A stretch of DNA of 33,825 bases, from NCBI GenBank assembly GCA_024279935.1, contig JAJRQZ010000032.1:1-33825 (forward strand), given 5' to 3'. Position 1 is the first letter of the stretch. Every line of letters begins with the position of its first letter. The DNA is from Bacteroidota bacterium (lineage in GTDB: Bacteria > Bacteroidota > Bacteroidia > Bacteroidales > F082). Positions 25,172 to 33,688 of this stretch are shown here, in pieces. The notes under the pieces were generated by a model. The model searched no databases. It was not told where the DNA came from and saw nothing but the letters and a program-made list of their open reading frames with translations. Position numbers and translations under genes: made by a program.

Positions 25172-26448
25172 ATATTTTAATATTAGGATCGGGAGGAAGG
25201 GAACATGCGCTGGCATGGAAATTATCGCAGAGCGAAAAGACCGATGACTTATTTATTGCCCCCGGAAATGCCGGGACCAGGGAGCTGGGGACAAACATCC
25301 CCATCGACATCAACGATTTCAACGAACTAAAGAAGGTGGTAGTCGAGAAAGATATCGGCATGATGGTTGTCGGGCCCGAAGTGCCGCTAGTAAATGGTAT
25401 TAGCGACTATTTCAAAAACGAGCCAGCCTTGCAGAACATTGCCATCATAGGGCCGGTAAAACAAGGCGCCTTGCTTGAAGGCAGCAAGGAATTTGCGAAG
25501 AAGTTCATGCGACGCCACAATATCCCAACAGCCGCTTACAAATCGTTCAACGCCGGCAACCTTGAAGAAGGATATAAGTTCCTCGAAGCTCTTGAGGCAC
25601 CTTATGTCCTCAAGGCCGACGGCCTTGCTGCCGGGAAAGGTGTTTTGATACTCTATGATCTGGAGCTTGCAAAAAGCGAGCTGGCCAAAATGATAGAAGA
25701 GGCCAAGTTTGGTGAAGCATCGGCAAAAGTGGTCATCGAAGAATTTTTGGACGGCATCGAGTTGTCGGTTTTCGTTTTGACGGACGGCAAATCTTATGTT
25801 ATCTTGCCCGAAGCCAAGGACTATAAAAGAATAGGCGAAGGCGACAGCGGGCTGAACACCGGTGGCATGGGCTCAGTCTCCCCGGTCTCGTTTGCAACGG
25901 CCGAATTTATGGACAAAGTTGAGAACCTTATTATTAAACCTACCATTGATGGGCTTATCGAAGAAAATATCGACTATAGGGGTTTTATATTCTTTGGTTT
26001 GATAAAAGTCGGCGACGAGCCACTGGTAATTGAGTACAACTGCCGCATGGGCGATCCCGAGGCGGAATCAGTCATACCGCGGATAAAATCGGACTTGGTC
26101 GATACCTTTGAGGCAGTTGCCAACAAAAGCCTCGACACATTTAAAATGGAATTCGACGAAAGGCATACTGCTGCTATCATGCTCGTTTCCGGCGGCTATC
26201 CTGAATCTTATGAAAAATCGAAGCATATCAGCGGCATCGAAAACCTCAAAGACTGCATCTTGTTTCATGCCGGAACCTCAAACGATATAAATACCGGTGA
26301 GGTCAAGACATCCGGTGGCAGGGTAATTGCCGTTTGCTCCTATGGCAATACCATGCAGGAATCCCTTGACATGGCTTATGAAAAAGCAAATCTCATTGAA
26401 TATGAAGGCCGGTATTTCAGAACCGATATCGGTTTCGACCTAAAGTAA
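25168..26448 (+). CDS. purD: Phosphoribosylamine-glycine ligase PurD
   Basis: ATP-dependent GAR synthetase, the second step of purine biosynthesis. The 426-residue protein begins MNILILGSGGREHALAWKL. It has VGPEVPLVNGI, the ATP-grasp segment EGSKEFAKKFMRRHNIPTA, LKADGLAAGKGV and VIEEFLDGIELSVF. Later come NTGGMGSVSPV, the metal-binding IEYNCRMGDPEAE and the C-terminal ASGGYP-type SGGYPESY. The length is standard. Its ATG overlaps the glycosyltransferase stop by four bases (ATGA), so it is translated from the same transcript as the sugar genes, and DUF6427 and rnhB follow directly. Confidence 0.96.
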   Translation: MNILILGSGGREHALAWKLSQSEKTDDLFIAPGNAGTRELGTNIPIDINDFNELKKVVVEKDIGMMVVGPEVPLVNGISDYFKNEPALQNIAIIGPVKQGALLEGSKEFAKKFMRRHNIPTAAYKSFNAGNLEEGYKFLEALEAPYVLKADGLAAGKGVLILYDLELAKSELAKMIEEAKFGEASAKVVIEEFLDGIELSVFVLTDGKSYVILPEAKDYKRIGEGDSGLNTGGMGSVSPVSFATAEFMDKVENLIIKPTIDGLIEENIDYRGFIFFGLIKVGDEPLVIEYNCRMGDPEAESVIPRIKSDLVDTFEAVANKSLDTFKMEFDERHTAAIMLVSGGYPESYEKSKHISGIENLKDCILFHAGTSNDINTGEVKTSGGRVIAVCSYGNTMQESLDMAYEKANLIEYEGRYFRTDIGFDLK

Positions 26449-26453
26449 TCGCT

Positions 26454-27440
26454 TTGTTTGTAAGAATCTATAAATCAGGACATCTTGCTCATTCAGTCAG
26501 CATAATAATTATTGCGTTGGTTTTATGGGCCCCATCGGTTTTTAAACAGATGCCTGATACCGCTATGGTTTACGATGCTCCTTTTTGCGAACTTCTTGAC
26601 TTTTTTGTCGGCAACAGCCATATTGCTGTTTCGATAATAAACCTGCTGCTGATAATATCAGGTGGTTTACTGATAAATTCTATTGTCAATGGTAATGAGA
26701 TTACCGTTAAGACAAGTGTCTTGGGCTTGTTTTTTTATGTGGTTCTCAGCCTGGCGAACACAAGTTTTGCGGGCAGCAACAGGTTTCTCATCGTTAACGC
26801 ATTGCTTTTATTGATGCTGAACCAATTATATAAGATACAGAAAACCGATTTTGCCCTTGCCCCGCTTTACAATGCCTCCCTTTTGGCGGGAACGGCCGCT
26901 TTGTTCTATCTGCCGATATTGCTATTGCTTCCTTTTATTTGGATTACGTTGCTAACCCTCAGGGTATCAAGATGGAGAGAATATGTTGTTGCGGCTATCG
27001 GCCTGTGGCTACCTTTATTTTTTGCTTTTACATACTATTATTTCTTCGATTTAACCGATACTTTCATCAATAGCTTTCATCAGGCTTTTAGCGTTAACTT
27101 TCATATTGGGGACTTGAGCTTCTTAGATCTTATAATCTTGATATTGCTTGCCGGAATAATTATTTCAGCTTTTTTCATGCAAGCAAATTCTTTATACGAG
27201 AAAAACATCGCCCTAAGGCAGAAGTTGATTATAAACCTCTGGATGCTCGTCTTCATGCTGTTGTTAATAATATTCAAGCTTGATGACATCAAAAGCATTT
27301 TGCTCATAAGTATTCCGTCCTCGATTATTTTAAGCAATGTGTCGAGTACGACAAGAAAGCTCAAATGGATCGATTTATATATAAGCCTGATCGTCATCCT
27401 TATATTCACGAATCAATATTTACGTTTTTTTAATGCTTAA
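26454..27440 (+). CDS. DUF6427-like polytopic membrane protein
   Basis: A very hydrophobic 328-residue protein with about ten or eleven predicted membrane segments and no soluble domain. It opens with FVRIYKSGHLAHS before the first span (about 15-32). Later come FVGNSHIAVSI, a charged KIQKTDFALAPLYNASLL segment, and FIWITLLTLRVSRWREY at the middle. From memory this matches DUF6427, found in Bacteroidota, whose function is unknown. No ATG lies upstream in frame; the TTG at 26454, five bases after purD, is the only start that keeps the usual N-terminus. The 3' end overlaps rnhB by eight bases. A lipid-linked glycan role with the upstream glycosyltransferase is possible but unproven. Confidence 0.8.
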   Translation: MFVRIYKSGHLAHSVSIIIIALVLWAPSVFKQMPDTAMVYDAPFCELLDFFVGNSHIAVSIINLLLIISGGLLINSIVNGNEITVKTSVLGLFFYVVLSLANTSFAGSNRFLIVNALLLLMLNQLYKIQKTDFALAPLYNASLLAGTAALFYLPILLLLPFIWITLLTLRVSRWREYVVAAIGLWLPLFFAFTYYYFFDLTDTFINSFHQAFSVNFHIGDLSFLDLIILILLAGIIISAFFMQANSLYEKNIALRQKLIINLWMLVFMLLLIIFKLDDIKSILLISIPSSIILSNVSSTTRKLKWIDLYISLIVILIFTNQYLRFFNA

Positions 27441-28026
27441 ATATTCGTTTTCAGACAAGGTAGAAGCGGGATGCGACGAAGCAGGAAGGGGCTGTTTGGC
27501 AGGGCCTGTTTTTGCAGCCGCGGTAATACTTCCCAAAGGTTTCAGGAACGAACTGCTGAACGACTCAAAAAAACTGAACAAAACACAAAGGGACGAGCTC
27601 AGGCTTATTATTGAAAACGAGGTCGAGCACTGGGCAGTCGCTAGCGTTTCCAATACCGAAATTGATGATATAAACATCCTGAACGCTTCTTATTTGGCAA
27701 TGCACAGGGCAATCGGCAAGCTCAAGCTGACGCCCGAACTCCTTCTAATCGATGGCAACAGGTTTAACAAGTACGGTAATATCCGGCACGAATGCATCAT
27801 CAAGGGTGACGGTAAATACATGTCGATAGCAGCAGCCTCCATTTTGGCAAAAACGCATAGGGACGAATTTATGGAAAACGCGGCCCTTGAGCACCCTGAA
27901 TATAAATGGGCATCAAACAAAGGCTATCCTACCAAAGAGCATAAAATTGCGATAATGAGATTCGGTTATACGGAACTGCACCGGAGGACTTTTAATGCTA
28001 ATATCCAAATGAAAATGGATTTTTGA
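27433..28026 (+). CDS. rnhB: Ribonuclease HII
   Basis: Cleaves RNA in RNA-DNA hybrids, including single misincorporated ribonucleotides. The 197-residue protein carries the DEAGRG motif (15-20; D15, E16) and the other metal-binding acids D107 (LLIDGNRF) and D126 or D144 (KGDGKYMSIAAASILAK, then THRDEF). The tail motif HPEYKWASNKGYPTKEH matches the family's substrate-binding C-terminal region. It overlaps the membrane-protein gene by eight bases and ends six bases before the convergent DUF5723 gene. Confidence 0.96.
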   Translation: MLKYSFSDKVEAGCDEAGRGCLAGPVFAAAVILPKGFRNELLNDSKKLNKTQRDELRLIIENEVEHWAVASVSNTEIDDINILNASYLAMHRAIGKLKLTPELLLIDGNRFNKYGNIRHECIIKGDGKYMSIAAASILAKTHRDEFMENAALEHPEYKWASNKGYPTKEHKIAIMRFGYTELHRRTFNANIQMKMDF

Positions 28027-28032
28027 ATATCA

Positions 28033-29541
28033 TCAATCCCTTGGGGGGATAAATTTCTTCCTAAACCCAAAAGCAGTATTTGAGCAAGCTCCTTTATTTT
28101 TACTTGAGCACCTTCCTTTGTCGAGGCTGAATTTAAGTGCCACATAAATATCAACCCCGTCTAGATCACTTAGTCCCAGAAGAGTCCCAAGCCGCTCGCT
28201 ACCAATTGTCAAAGGCCCGTATCTAAGGGCGGCGCCAACCCTCACATACTCATACTGCAATATGGAGACAGGAATGCTGAGCGCAAGGATATCATGCTCG
28301 AAGCGCGGGACGATTGCTATCTGTGACGGGCGTCTTAACTGTTTCTTATTTAACATTATAGGCTGCATGAACATTGCCGACACATAAATATTCCCGGAAA
28401 AATGCCCTTCGAACTGAAGGCTCAGGGCCGTTGGCAATCCAATTGACATCCTGTCGCCCGTTTCCGATTTGTCGGGATCGCCATAAAAAGCTTCGCTCAA
28501 TTGCTTCATGGAAGTATTGATATTATGAAACTCTACGGTATCGAACTGTGCCCAAAAAACGCTGACATTGTCAAAATTATGCCTTTGCGTGTTTTTATTG
28601 AAATATACAGCGCCCAGATCCAACAGCGAAACTCCGATTTTATAGATAAAATCCTCATAGGGCTTGCTGCATGCCCTGCTTTCCCCCCTCAAAGGGAAGC
28701 TGCTTTTCATGCGTGTGTAAACAAAGCCTATGTCCACTCCCCCGCCAATTCCTTTAAAAGTTGGCCCCTGATTGATTATATCGGCAGAATCATAATTAAC
28801 GGGCAATGCAAAGCCGAACTCGGCATTATAATTGAAAACCTGAACCGTCTTTGGGTCGTAAACTATATAATTGACATGATCGTTGACACTATAGGCCCCA
28901 TGATAGGCAAGATCAAGCTTTACAGAGCCGCCAAGGGTCAACTTACCTTTATACGGCCTGGCAAAATCCCATGCCCAGCCAGCACTAGCCTCCATCCAGG
29001 ACATTGAAGAGAAGTTGAAGTTATAATCATCATAAACAACATCCTGCATTTCTTGGTAGGTAAGCCCTTCGTAAATAAAAATCGGTATTTCAAAGGGAAT
29101 ATTTGTTGCGCTGCTCACAGCCCTGGCCGAGAAGCTCAAGCCAAAGGCAAAGTTCCCGCCCTGAAACATGGCTGACGGCCCTATCGCCCTGGCAGACTGA
29201 AAAACCTGTTTCGGCCTGATGTTGTCATAATAGGTGTATATACCATTGTACCTCCACTTCCCATATTTGGGAATCAGGGTGTCGCTTTGCAACAGCTCCC
29301 AAATATTCATATCCTCCTTAGGCACATAAGCCCAATCGTTTTTCGCAAAGGCCTGGCCAGCAAAAATGTTAATGTCGATATATGCTTTGGACCCGGTCAT
29401 CAAGGCTGGGTTTAAAAAACTTGAGCTTATGCCGCTATAGTTTCCGAAGGCAAGGCCTAGCATCTCCTGTGCTTCAACCCCTGTGGCAAACACGATAAAA
29501 AATAAAATCAATATTTTAAACTTCAGCTTACGCATCAACAT
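28033..29541 (-). CDS. DUF5723 outer-membrane protein, paralogue 1
   Basis: A 502-residue precursor. A signal peptide (about 1-24, ending VEA before QEMLG) is followed by LGLAFGNYSGISSSFLNPALM, the N-terminal signature of the DUF5723 family of predicted outer-membrane beta-barrels. The rest is rich in alternating aromatic and glycine strands (GWAWDFARPYKGKLTLGGSVKL) and has a conserved central Cys. The C-terminus contains YEYVRVGAALRYGPLTIGSERLGTLLG and two late cysteines. No function is established. A FadL/PorP-like barrel is a reasonable structural guess. The next gene upstream encodes a paralogue in the same order of motifs. The 5' frame could also begin at TTG 29544 or ATG 29535. Confidence 0.82.
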   Translation of the reverse strand: MLMRKLKFKILILFFIVFATGVEAQEMLGLAFGNYSGISSSFLNPALMTGSKAYIDINIFAGQAFAKNDWAYVPKEDMNIWELLQSDTLIPKYGKWRYNGIYTYYDNIRPKQVFQSARAIGPSAMFQGGNFAFGLSFSARAVSSATNIPFEIPIFIYEGLTYQEMQDVVYDDYNFNFSSMSWMEASAGWAWDFARPYKGKLTLGGSVKLDLAYHGAYSVNDHVNYIVYDPKTVQVFNYNAEFGFALPVNYDSADIINQGPTFKGIGGGVDIGFVYTRMKSSFPLRGESRACSKPYEDFIYKIGVSLLDLGAVYFNKNTQRHNFDNVSVFWAQFDTVEFHNINTSMKQLSEAFYGDPDKSETGDRMSIGLPTALSLQFEGHFSGNIYVSAMFMQPIMLNKKQLRRPSQIAIVPRFEHDILALSIPVSILQYEYVRVGAALRYGPLTIGSERLGTLLGLSDLDGVDIYVALKFSLDKGRCSSKNKGACSNTAFGFRKKFIPPRD

Positions 29542-29630
29542 CAAATTATCATTGCTACTAACAGCAATTCCATCTCGTATTTAAAATACAGAAAATCAAA
29601 ACCTGCCGCAAGATCAATACGAATAGTATT

Positions 29631-31175
29631 TTACCTTCTCCTTTTTTTGAACTTTAGTTTTTGCTTGTCCGAATAGCCATATTCCAGATTATAGCAGTCG
29701 TTATGTGACTTTGGTTTGCACCTGCCCTTTTCCAATCCCAATTTCAGGGAAAAATAAATATCCATGCCATCCAGATTGCCTGCTCCAAGCCATGTGCCCA
29801 GCCTTTCGGTTCCTATTGTTAAAAAATACAGCCTGAGGGCAGCCCCTACTCTAGGATATTGATATTCATATAGCGATATAGGTAGTGAGAATTCCACATA
29901 TTTTGTTTCGTATCGAGGTATTATTGCCACCTGGGCAGGGCGCCGCATTGTATGCCCGTTAAACCTTATTGGCTGGATCCAGTAAGCACCGAAAAAGATA
30001 TTGTCCTTAAAATGATAGTCTGCCTGGACACTTAATGCGGTTGGAAGCCCTACTTTTATACTATTCCCTTTAAGCGAGGCATCAGGGTCGCCATAAAACA
30101 GATTGCTCATCTCGCCCACCACCTGATTGACATTGTCGAAAGAAACAGTATCGTAGTTTTGCCATAGCACTCCCACATTTTCAAAAGTATGCAACTGTGC
30201 GTTATTTTTATAGTTTATGCGTCCTATATCGAGTATTGAAACCCCGATGCGATAAACATAATCCTCATATCGCTGTTCGCATGGGCGACGCCATCTCTTA
30301 TCATCAATATTCTTCCGTTTAACGAAAACAGCACCTATGTCGATGCCTAGGCCCGAGCCTTTAAAAGTAGGCCCCGAATCAGGGAAATCGCTATTGTTAT
30401 AGTCTATTGGAAGCGCAAAACCTACTTCTGCATCAAGGTTCGTAATATTTATCACACTATCGTTCTGGACCATATATTCAACATTGCTGATATCGCCATA
30501 CGCTCCCGAATAACCCAGGAGGTATTTAACGCTAATACCAACAGTTACCTGATTATCAAGGAAATGATAAGCGTCATAAGCATAGCTTAAGCCTATTTCA
30601 CCCCATACGTTTGCCTGAAGATCCATATTGTAGTCGTTAAACTGAATGTTTTGCAGCGGGGTATAACTCATGCCTTCATAGCCAAAAACAGGCATTTCCC
30701 CAGGTACGCCCGTGCCGGCGGCAAAAACCCTCAGGGCAGTGGAAAAGCCAAACGCATGTTTCCCGTATTGCATCATTGCCGAAGGGCCAAGCACACGAAC
30801 ATTTGTTGCCATGCTTTTTAAGTCCTCGTTCTTATAATAAAGAAAGTTGTTCCCATCCTCATAAGCCGGAAGCGGTTTTATCCTCACGGCATCCCACATA
30901 TTATAATCGGCGCCCGGTATGTACGCAAAATTATTGTTGACGAAAATATCGGCGCCAATAATGTTTACATCCACGAAATTATGTTGGTGGGTCAACATTG
31001 CAGGGTTTGCTATTATCGAATTAACGCCGCTATAATTGCCGAGGCTCAATCCGAACATTTCCTGCGCTCTAACACTAGATGTGCTGATTACCAGAAAACA
31101 AACAAATGAATATATTAATCTCTTAACGATATTACCTATTTTTATCGATGGTTTTAAAAAAAATATAATCCTCAA
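29631..31175 (-). CDS. DUF5723 outer-membrane protein, paralogue 2
   Basis: A 514-residue precursor closely parallel to the downstream gene. It has EMFGLSLGNYSGVNSIIANPAM after the signal peptide, FGYEGMSYTPLQNIQFNDYN, DSGPTFKGSGLGIDIG, CEQRYEDYVYRIGVSILDIG and PRVGAALRLYFLTIGTERLGTWLG. The paralogues keep matching blocks over their whole length, so this is a tandem duplication. The start is awkward: TTG at 31175 gives a long n-region (about 20 residues) before the hydrophobic core, with no ATG until after the signal peptide. A -7 element TAATTTTG lies 11 bp upstream, implying a very short leader. Role unknown; probably a surface barrel. Confidence 0.8.
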   Translation of the reverse strand: MRIIFFLKPSIKIGNIVKRLIYSFVCFLVISTSSVRAQEMFGLSLGNYSGVNSIIANPAMLTHQHNFVDVNIIGADIFVNNNFAYIPGADYNMWDAVRIKPLPAYEDGNNFLYYKNEDLKSMATNVRVLGPSAMMQYGKHAFGFSTALRVFAAGTGVPGEMPVFGYEGMSYTPLQNIQFNDYNMDLQANVWGEIGLSYAYDAYHFLDNQVTVGISVKYLLGYSGAYGDISNVEYMVQNDSVINITNLDAEVGFALPIDYNNSDFPDSGPTFKGSGLGIDIGAVFVKRKNIDDKRWRRPCEQRYEDYVYRIGVSILDIGRINYKNNAQLHTFENVGVLWQNYDTVSFDNVNQVVGEMSNLFYGDPDASLKGNSIKVGLPTALSVQADYHFKDNIFFGAYWIQPIRFNGHTMRRPAQVAIIPRYETKYVEFSLPISLYEYQYPRVGAALRLYFLTIGTERLGTWLGAGNLDGMDIYFSLKLGLEKGRCKPKSHNDCYNLEYGYSDKQKLKFKKRRR

Positions 31176-31186
31176 TTATCAAACTA

Positions 31187-31194
31187 CAAAATTA
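31187..31194 (-). promoter_or_regulatory. -7 promoter element (TAATTTTG) before the DUF5723 pair
   Basis: Exact TAnnTTTG on the minus strand, ending 11 bp before the TTG start at 31175. No TTTG is found at the -33 distance. Confidence 0.4.
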
Positions 31195-31324
31195 ATTATT
31201 TAGTACTTCCATTTAACTAAAAGCGATAATTTATAAACTACTTTTTGTTAATTAGTTTGACAGAGGAAAAAAATTGTTGTTGCCTGTATCTTTTGTTCAG
31301 ACTGTAAATATACAAAAAATAATT

Positions 31325-31332
31325 TATATTTG
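31325..31332 (+). promoter_or_regulatory. -7 promoter element (TATATTTG) of the BASS transporter gene
   Basis: Exact TAnnTTTG match, 21 bp before ATG 31354, the same spacing as at ffh. TTTG at 31292-31295 is too far (29 bases) for the usual N19. Confidence 0.5.
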
Positions 31333-31353
31333 CTGTAATCTTATCACGAATTT

Positions 31354-32328
31354 ATGTACGAAACGCTCTCCAACCTCGACCATATAAGGTTGAATTTCAG
31401 TCAGGAAAGTTTGCATGCCTTAAACATTGCAATAGGTTTTTTAATGTTCGGTGTTGCACTCGAAATAAAAATCCAACAGTTCAAAGACTTAATAAACAGC
31501 CCGAAGTCGGCTGTTATCGGCTTTGTGTCGCAGTTTTTAGTTCTGCCCTTGTTGACATTTTTAATTGTGATTGCATTAAAAGGCATTATAACCCCCACAA
31601 TGGCCTTGGGAATGATATTGGTAGCGGCCTGCCCGGGAGGTAATTTCTCGAATTTCATCTCGTCGCTGGCAAAAGCCAATGTTGCTCTTTCGGTTAGCCT
31701 GACAGCAATAGCAACCGTTAGCGCGGTAATATTGACACCGCTAAACTTCTCCCTATGGGGCAATTGGGCCATAAATATCTATTCGCATGCCAACCCCGAC
31801 CTTGTACGTCCTTTAGAGATTGATGTTTATCAGATGTTTAAGACTGTTTTTATCATTCTTGGACTACCATTGATTTTCGGGTTGACAATAGGCAATAAGT
31901 TTCCTGTATTCACAAAGAAAATTGTTAGGCGCATAAAGCAAATATCCTTGATAGTGTTTACTACCGTAATTGTTCTCGCCCTGATGAAAAACTCAGAGCA
32001 CCTTGTTAACTACCTCAAGTATGTATTTATTTTAGTTCTCATACACAATGCATTAGCTTTGGGCTCAGGATATTTGCTCGGAGAAATATTCAACAGGCCA
32101 CTTGCGGACAGGAAAACATTGTCGATTGAGACCGGGATTCAAAATGCAGGCCTAGCCCTTGTACTCATCTTCAACCCCAAAATATTCCCTCCCGAAATGG
32201 AATTGGGGGGCATGGCAATAGTGGCGGCATGGTGGGGGATTTGGCATATGCTGGCAGGCTTGTTGCTCGCGGGATATTGGACAAACTTCACTTTTGGTTT
32301 AAGCAGAAAAGCAAAAGCAGCCGGTTGA
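31354..32328 (+). CDS. Bile acid:sodium symporter (BASS/SBF) family transporter
   Basis: Polytopic inner-membrane protein of 324 residues with about nine or ten membrane segments. The family's two unwound-helix sodium-site regions are present: ACPGGNFSNFISSLAKANVALSVSLTA near residues 91-117 and IETGIQNAGLALVL near 255-268. The N-terminal FLMFGVALEIKIQQFKDL is also typical. Sodium-coupled uptake of an organic anion is the family role; bacterial members transport bile acids, pantoate or keto acids, and the substrate here cannot be told. It precedes the acyltransferase by one base, so the two are probably translated together. Confidence 0.9.
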   Translation: MYETLSNLDHIRLNFSQESLHALNIAIGFLMFGVALEIKIQQFKDLINSPKSAVIGFVSQFLVLPLLTFLIVIALKGIITPTMALGMILVAACPGGNFSNFISSLAKANVALSVSLTAIATVSAVILTPLNFSLWGNWAINIYSHANPDLVRPLEIDVYQMFKTVFIILGLPLIFGLTIGNKFPVFTKKIVRRIKQISLIVFTTVIVLALMKNSEHLVNYLKYVFILVLIHNALALGSGYLLGEIFNRPLADRKTLSIETGIQNAGLALVLIFNPKIFPPEMELGGMAIVAAWWGIWHMLAGLLLAGYWTNFTFGLSRKAKAAG

Positions 32329-32329
32329 T

Positions 32330-33688
32330 ATGGGAAAACATAATATTGAGAAAAAATCCTTTGGGTATAACCTTTTGCACAAGTTTGTCGGCTTCTGGCA
32401 CAATATTGTTTACTACCGTAATATTACTATAATAAACAAGCAGAACATACCTGAAGACGGAAGCGTGATCTTTACCCCTAACCACCAAAACGCCCTGATG
32501 GATGCCTTGGCGCTGTTGTTTAACATAAAACGTCAATTGGTATTTGTCGCCAGAGCGGATATTTTCAAGAACAAAAAAGTTGCGGCCATACTTTATTTTA
32601 TGAAGATACTTCCCATCTTCAGGATTCGCGACGGTTATGACAGCCTCAAGAACAATAAGGAAACCTTTGATAAAACTGCAGACGTCTTAAGGGGAGGAAA
32701 CGGCCTGGTGATACTTCCCGAAGGAAATCATGCCGCGAGCCACCGTTTGCGCACTTTAAAAAAAGGCTTTGCGCGGATAGCATTTCAAACCGAGGAAACA
32801 CATAATTTTAATTTGGACATTAAGATAGTCCCCATTGGAATTGATTATAGCAACTATTATAAAATACGCGAGAAATTATTGCTGAACTTCGGGCAACCGA
32901 TAAGCATATCGGATTACAAGAACCTATACTTAAAGAACAGACCTCAGGCCCTCAACAAAATCAGGGAAGACCTGAGCCGTGCATTGAGCGAGGTAATGAT
33001 CGATATCAAATCGGAAAAACATTACTCAACATATCAAAATATCAGAGAAATATACTCGGCTAAATACACTCTTGATCTAGGTTATAAAAATACCAAGCAA
33101 CCTAATTTGTTCCTGGCCGAAAAAAAGCTGATCTCCAAAGTAGAAGCGTTTGAGGCCAAGGATCCCTCCGGATTCGAAAGGCTTCATAAAACCATAGGGG
33201 AATTTGTAAGCGGAACAAAAAAGGCAAAACTAGACATTGAAATATTAAGCAGAAAACCGAGGAATACATTTATGTTAATGGCAAAAACATTGGGTTTGTT
33301 ATTGCTGCTGCCCGTTTATCTTTATAGTTTGATACTGAACCTCATCCCCTTTCAAATAACCATGGCAGCGCATAAGCTTGTCAAAGATCCGCAGTTCACA
33401 AGTTCGTTTAAGATTATCGTTTCGTGGCTGATGTTTCCTTTGTTCTACATAGTTGAAACTGCAATAATCACAAATGTTTTTAATTTACCATTCGGATGGT
33501 ATTATTTTATTGGCAGCCAGATCCTGGCGGCTGCAATCGGCTGGTTTGCACATAAGCTTATGATCGATTTAGGCCATGAATACCGCTTTCTCTTTTTCAA
33601 GGCCAAAAACAAAAAAGCCTATAGTCTGCTCAGGCGGTTGCATCAGCAGATTACAGAATCCCTTGACGGATTGGTATCTACTTCTTAG
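32330..33688 (+). CDS. PlsC-like glycerolipid acyltransferase with C-terminal membrane domain
   Basis: A 452-residue membrane-associated acyltransferase. The PlsC/LPLAT domain (about 30-220) has FTPNHQNALMDAL with H52 and D58, then FVARADIFKN, ILPIFRIRDGY and VILPEGNHAASHRLRTLKKGF (PEG at 130-132, substrate-binding block). The His and Asp are five residues apart rather than four. Bacteroidota and yeast Gat/Sct-type acyltransferases with HxNxxxD-like blocks show similar spacing. Past residue 300 are several membrane spans (FMLMAKTLGLLLLLPVYLYS and following), so the protein is anchored. It probably acylates a glycerol-phosphate or other lipid acceptor. It is convergent with the S41 peptidase, overlapping its end by 11 bp. 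Confidence 0.85.
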   Translation: MGKHNIEKKSFGYNLLHKFVGFWHNIVYYRNITIINKQNIPEDGSVIFTPNHQNALMDALALLFNIKRQLVFVARADIFKNKKVAAILYFMKILPIFRIRDGYDSLKNNKETFDKTADVLRGGNGLVILPEGNHAASHRLRTLKKGFARIAFQTEETHNFNLDIKIVPIGIDYSNYYKIREKLLLNFGQPISISDYKNLYLKNRPQALNKIREDLSRALSEVMIDIKSEKHYSTYQNIREIYSAKYTLDLGYKNTKQPNLFLAEKKLISKVEAFEAKDPSGFERLHKTIGEFVSGTKKAKLDIEILSRKPRNTFMLMAKTLGLLLLLPVYLYSLILNLIPFQITMAAHKLVKDPQFTSSFKIIVSWLMFPLFYIVETAIITNVFNLPFGWYYFIGSQILAAAIGWFAHKLMIDLGHEYRFLFFKAKNKKAYSLLRRLHQQITESLDGLVSTS

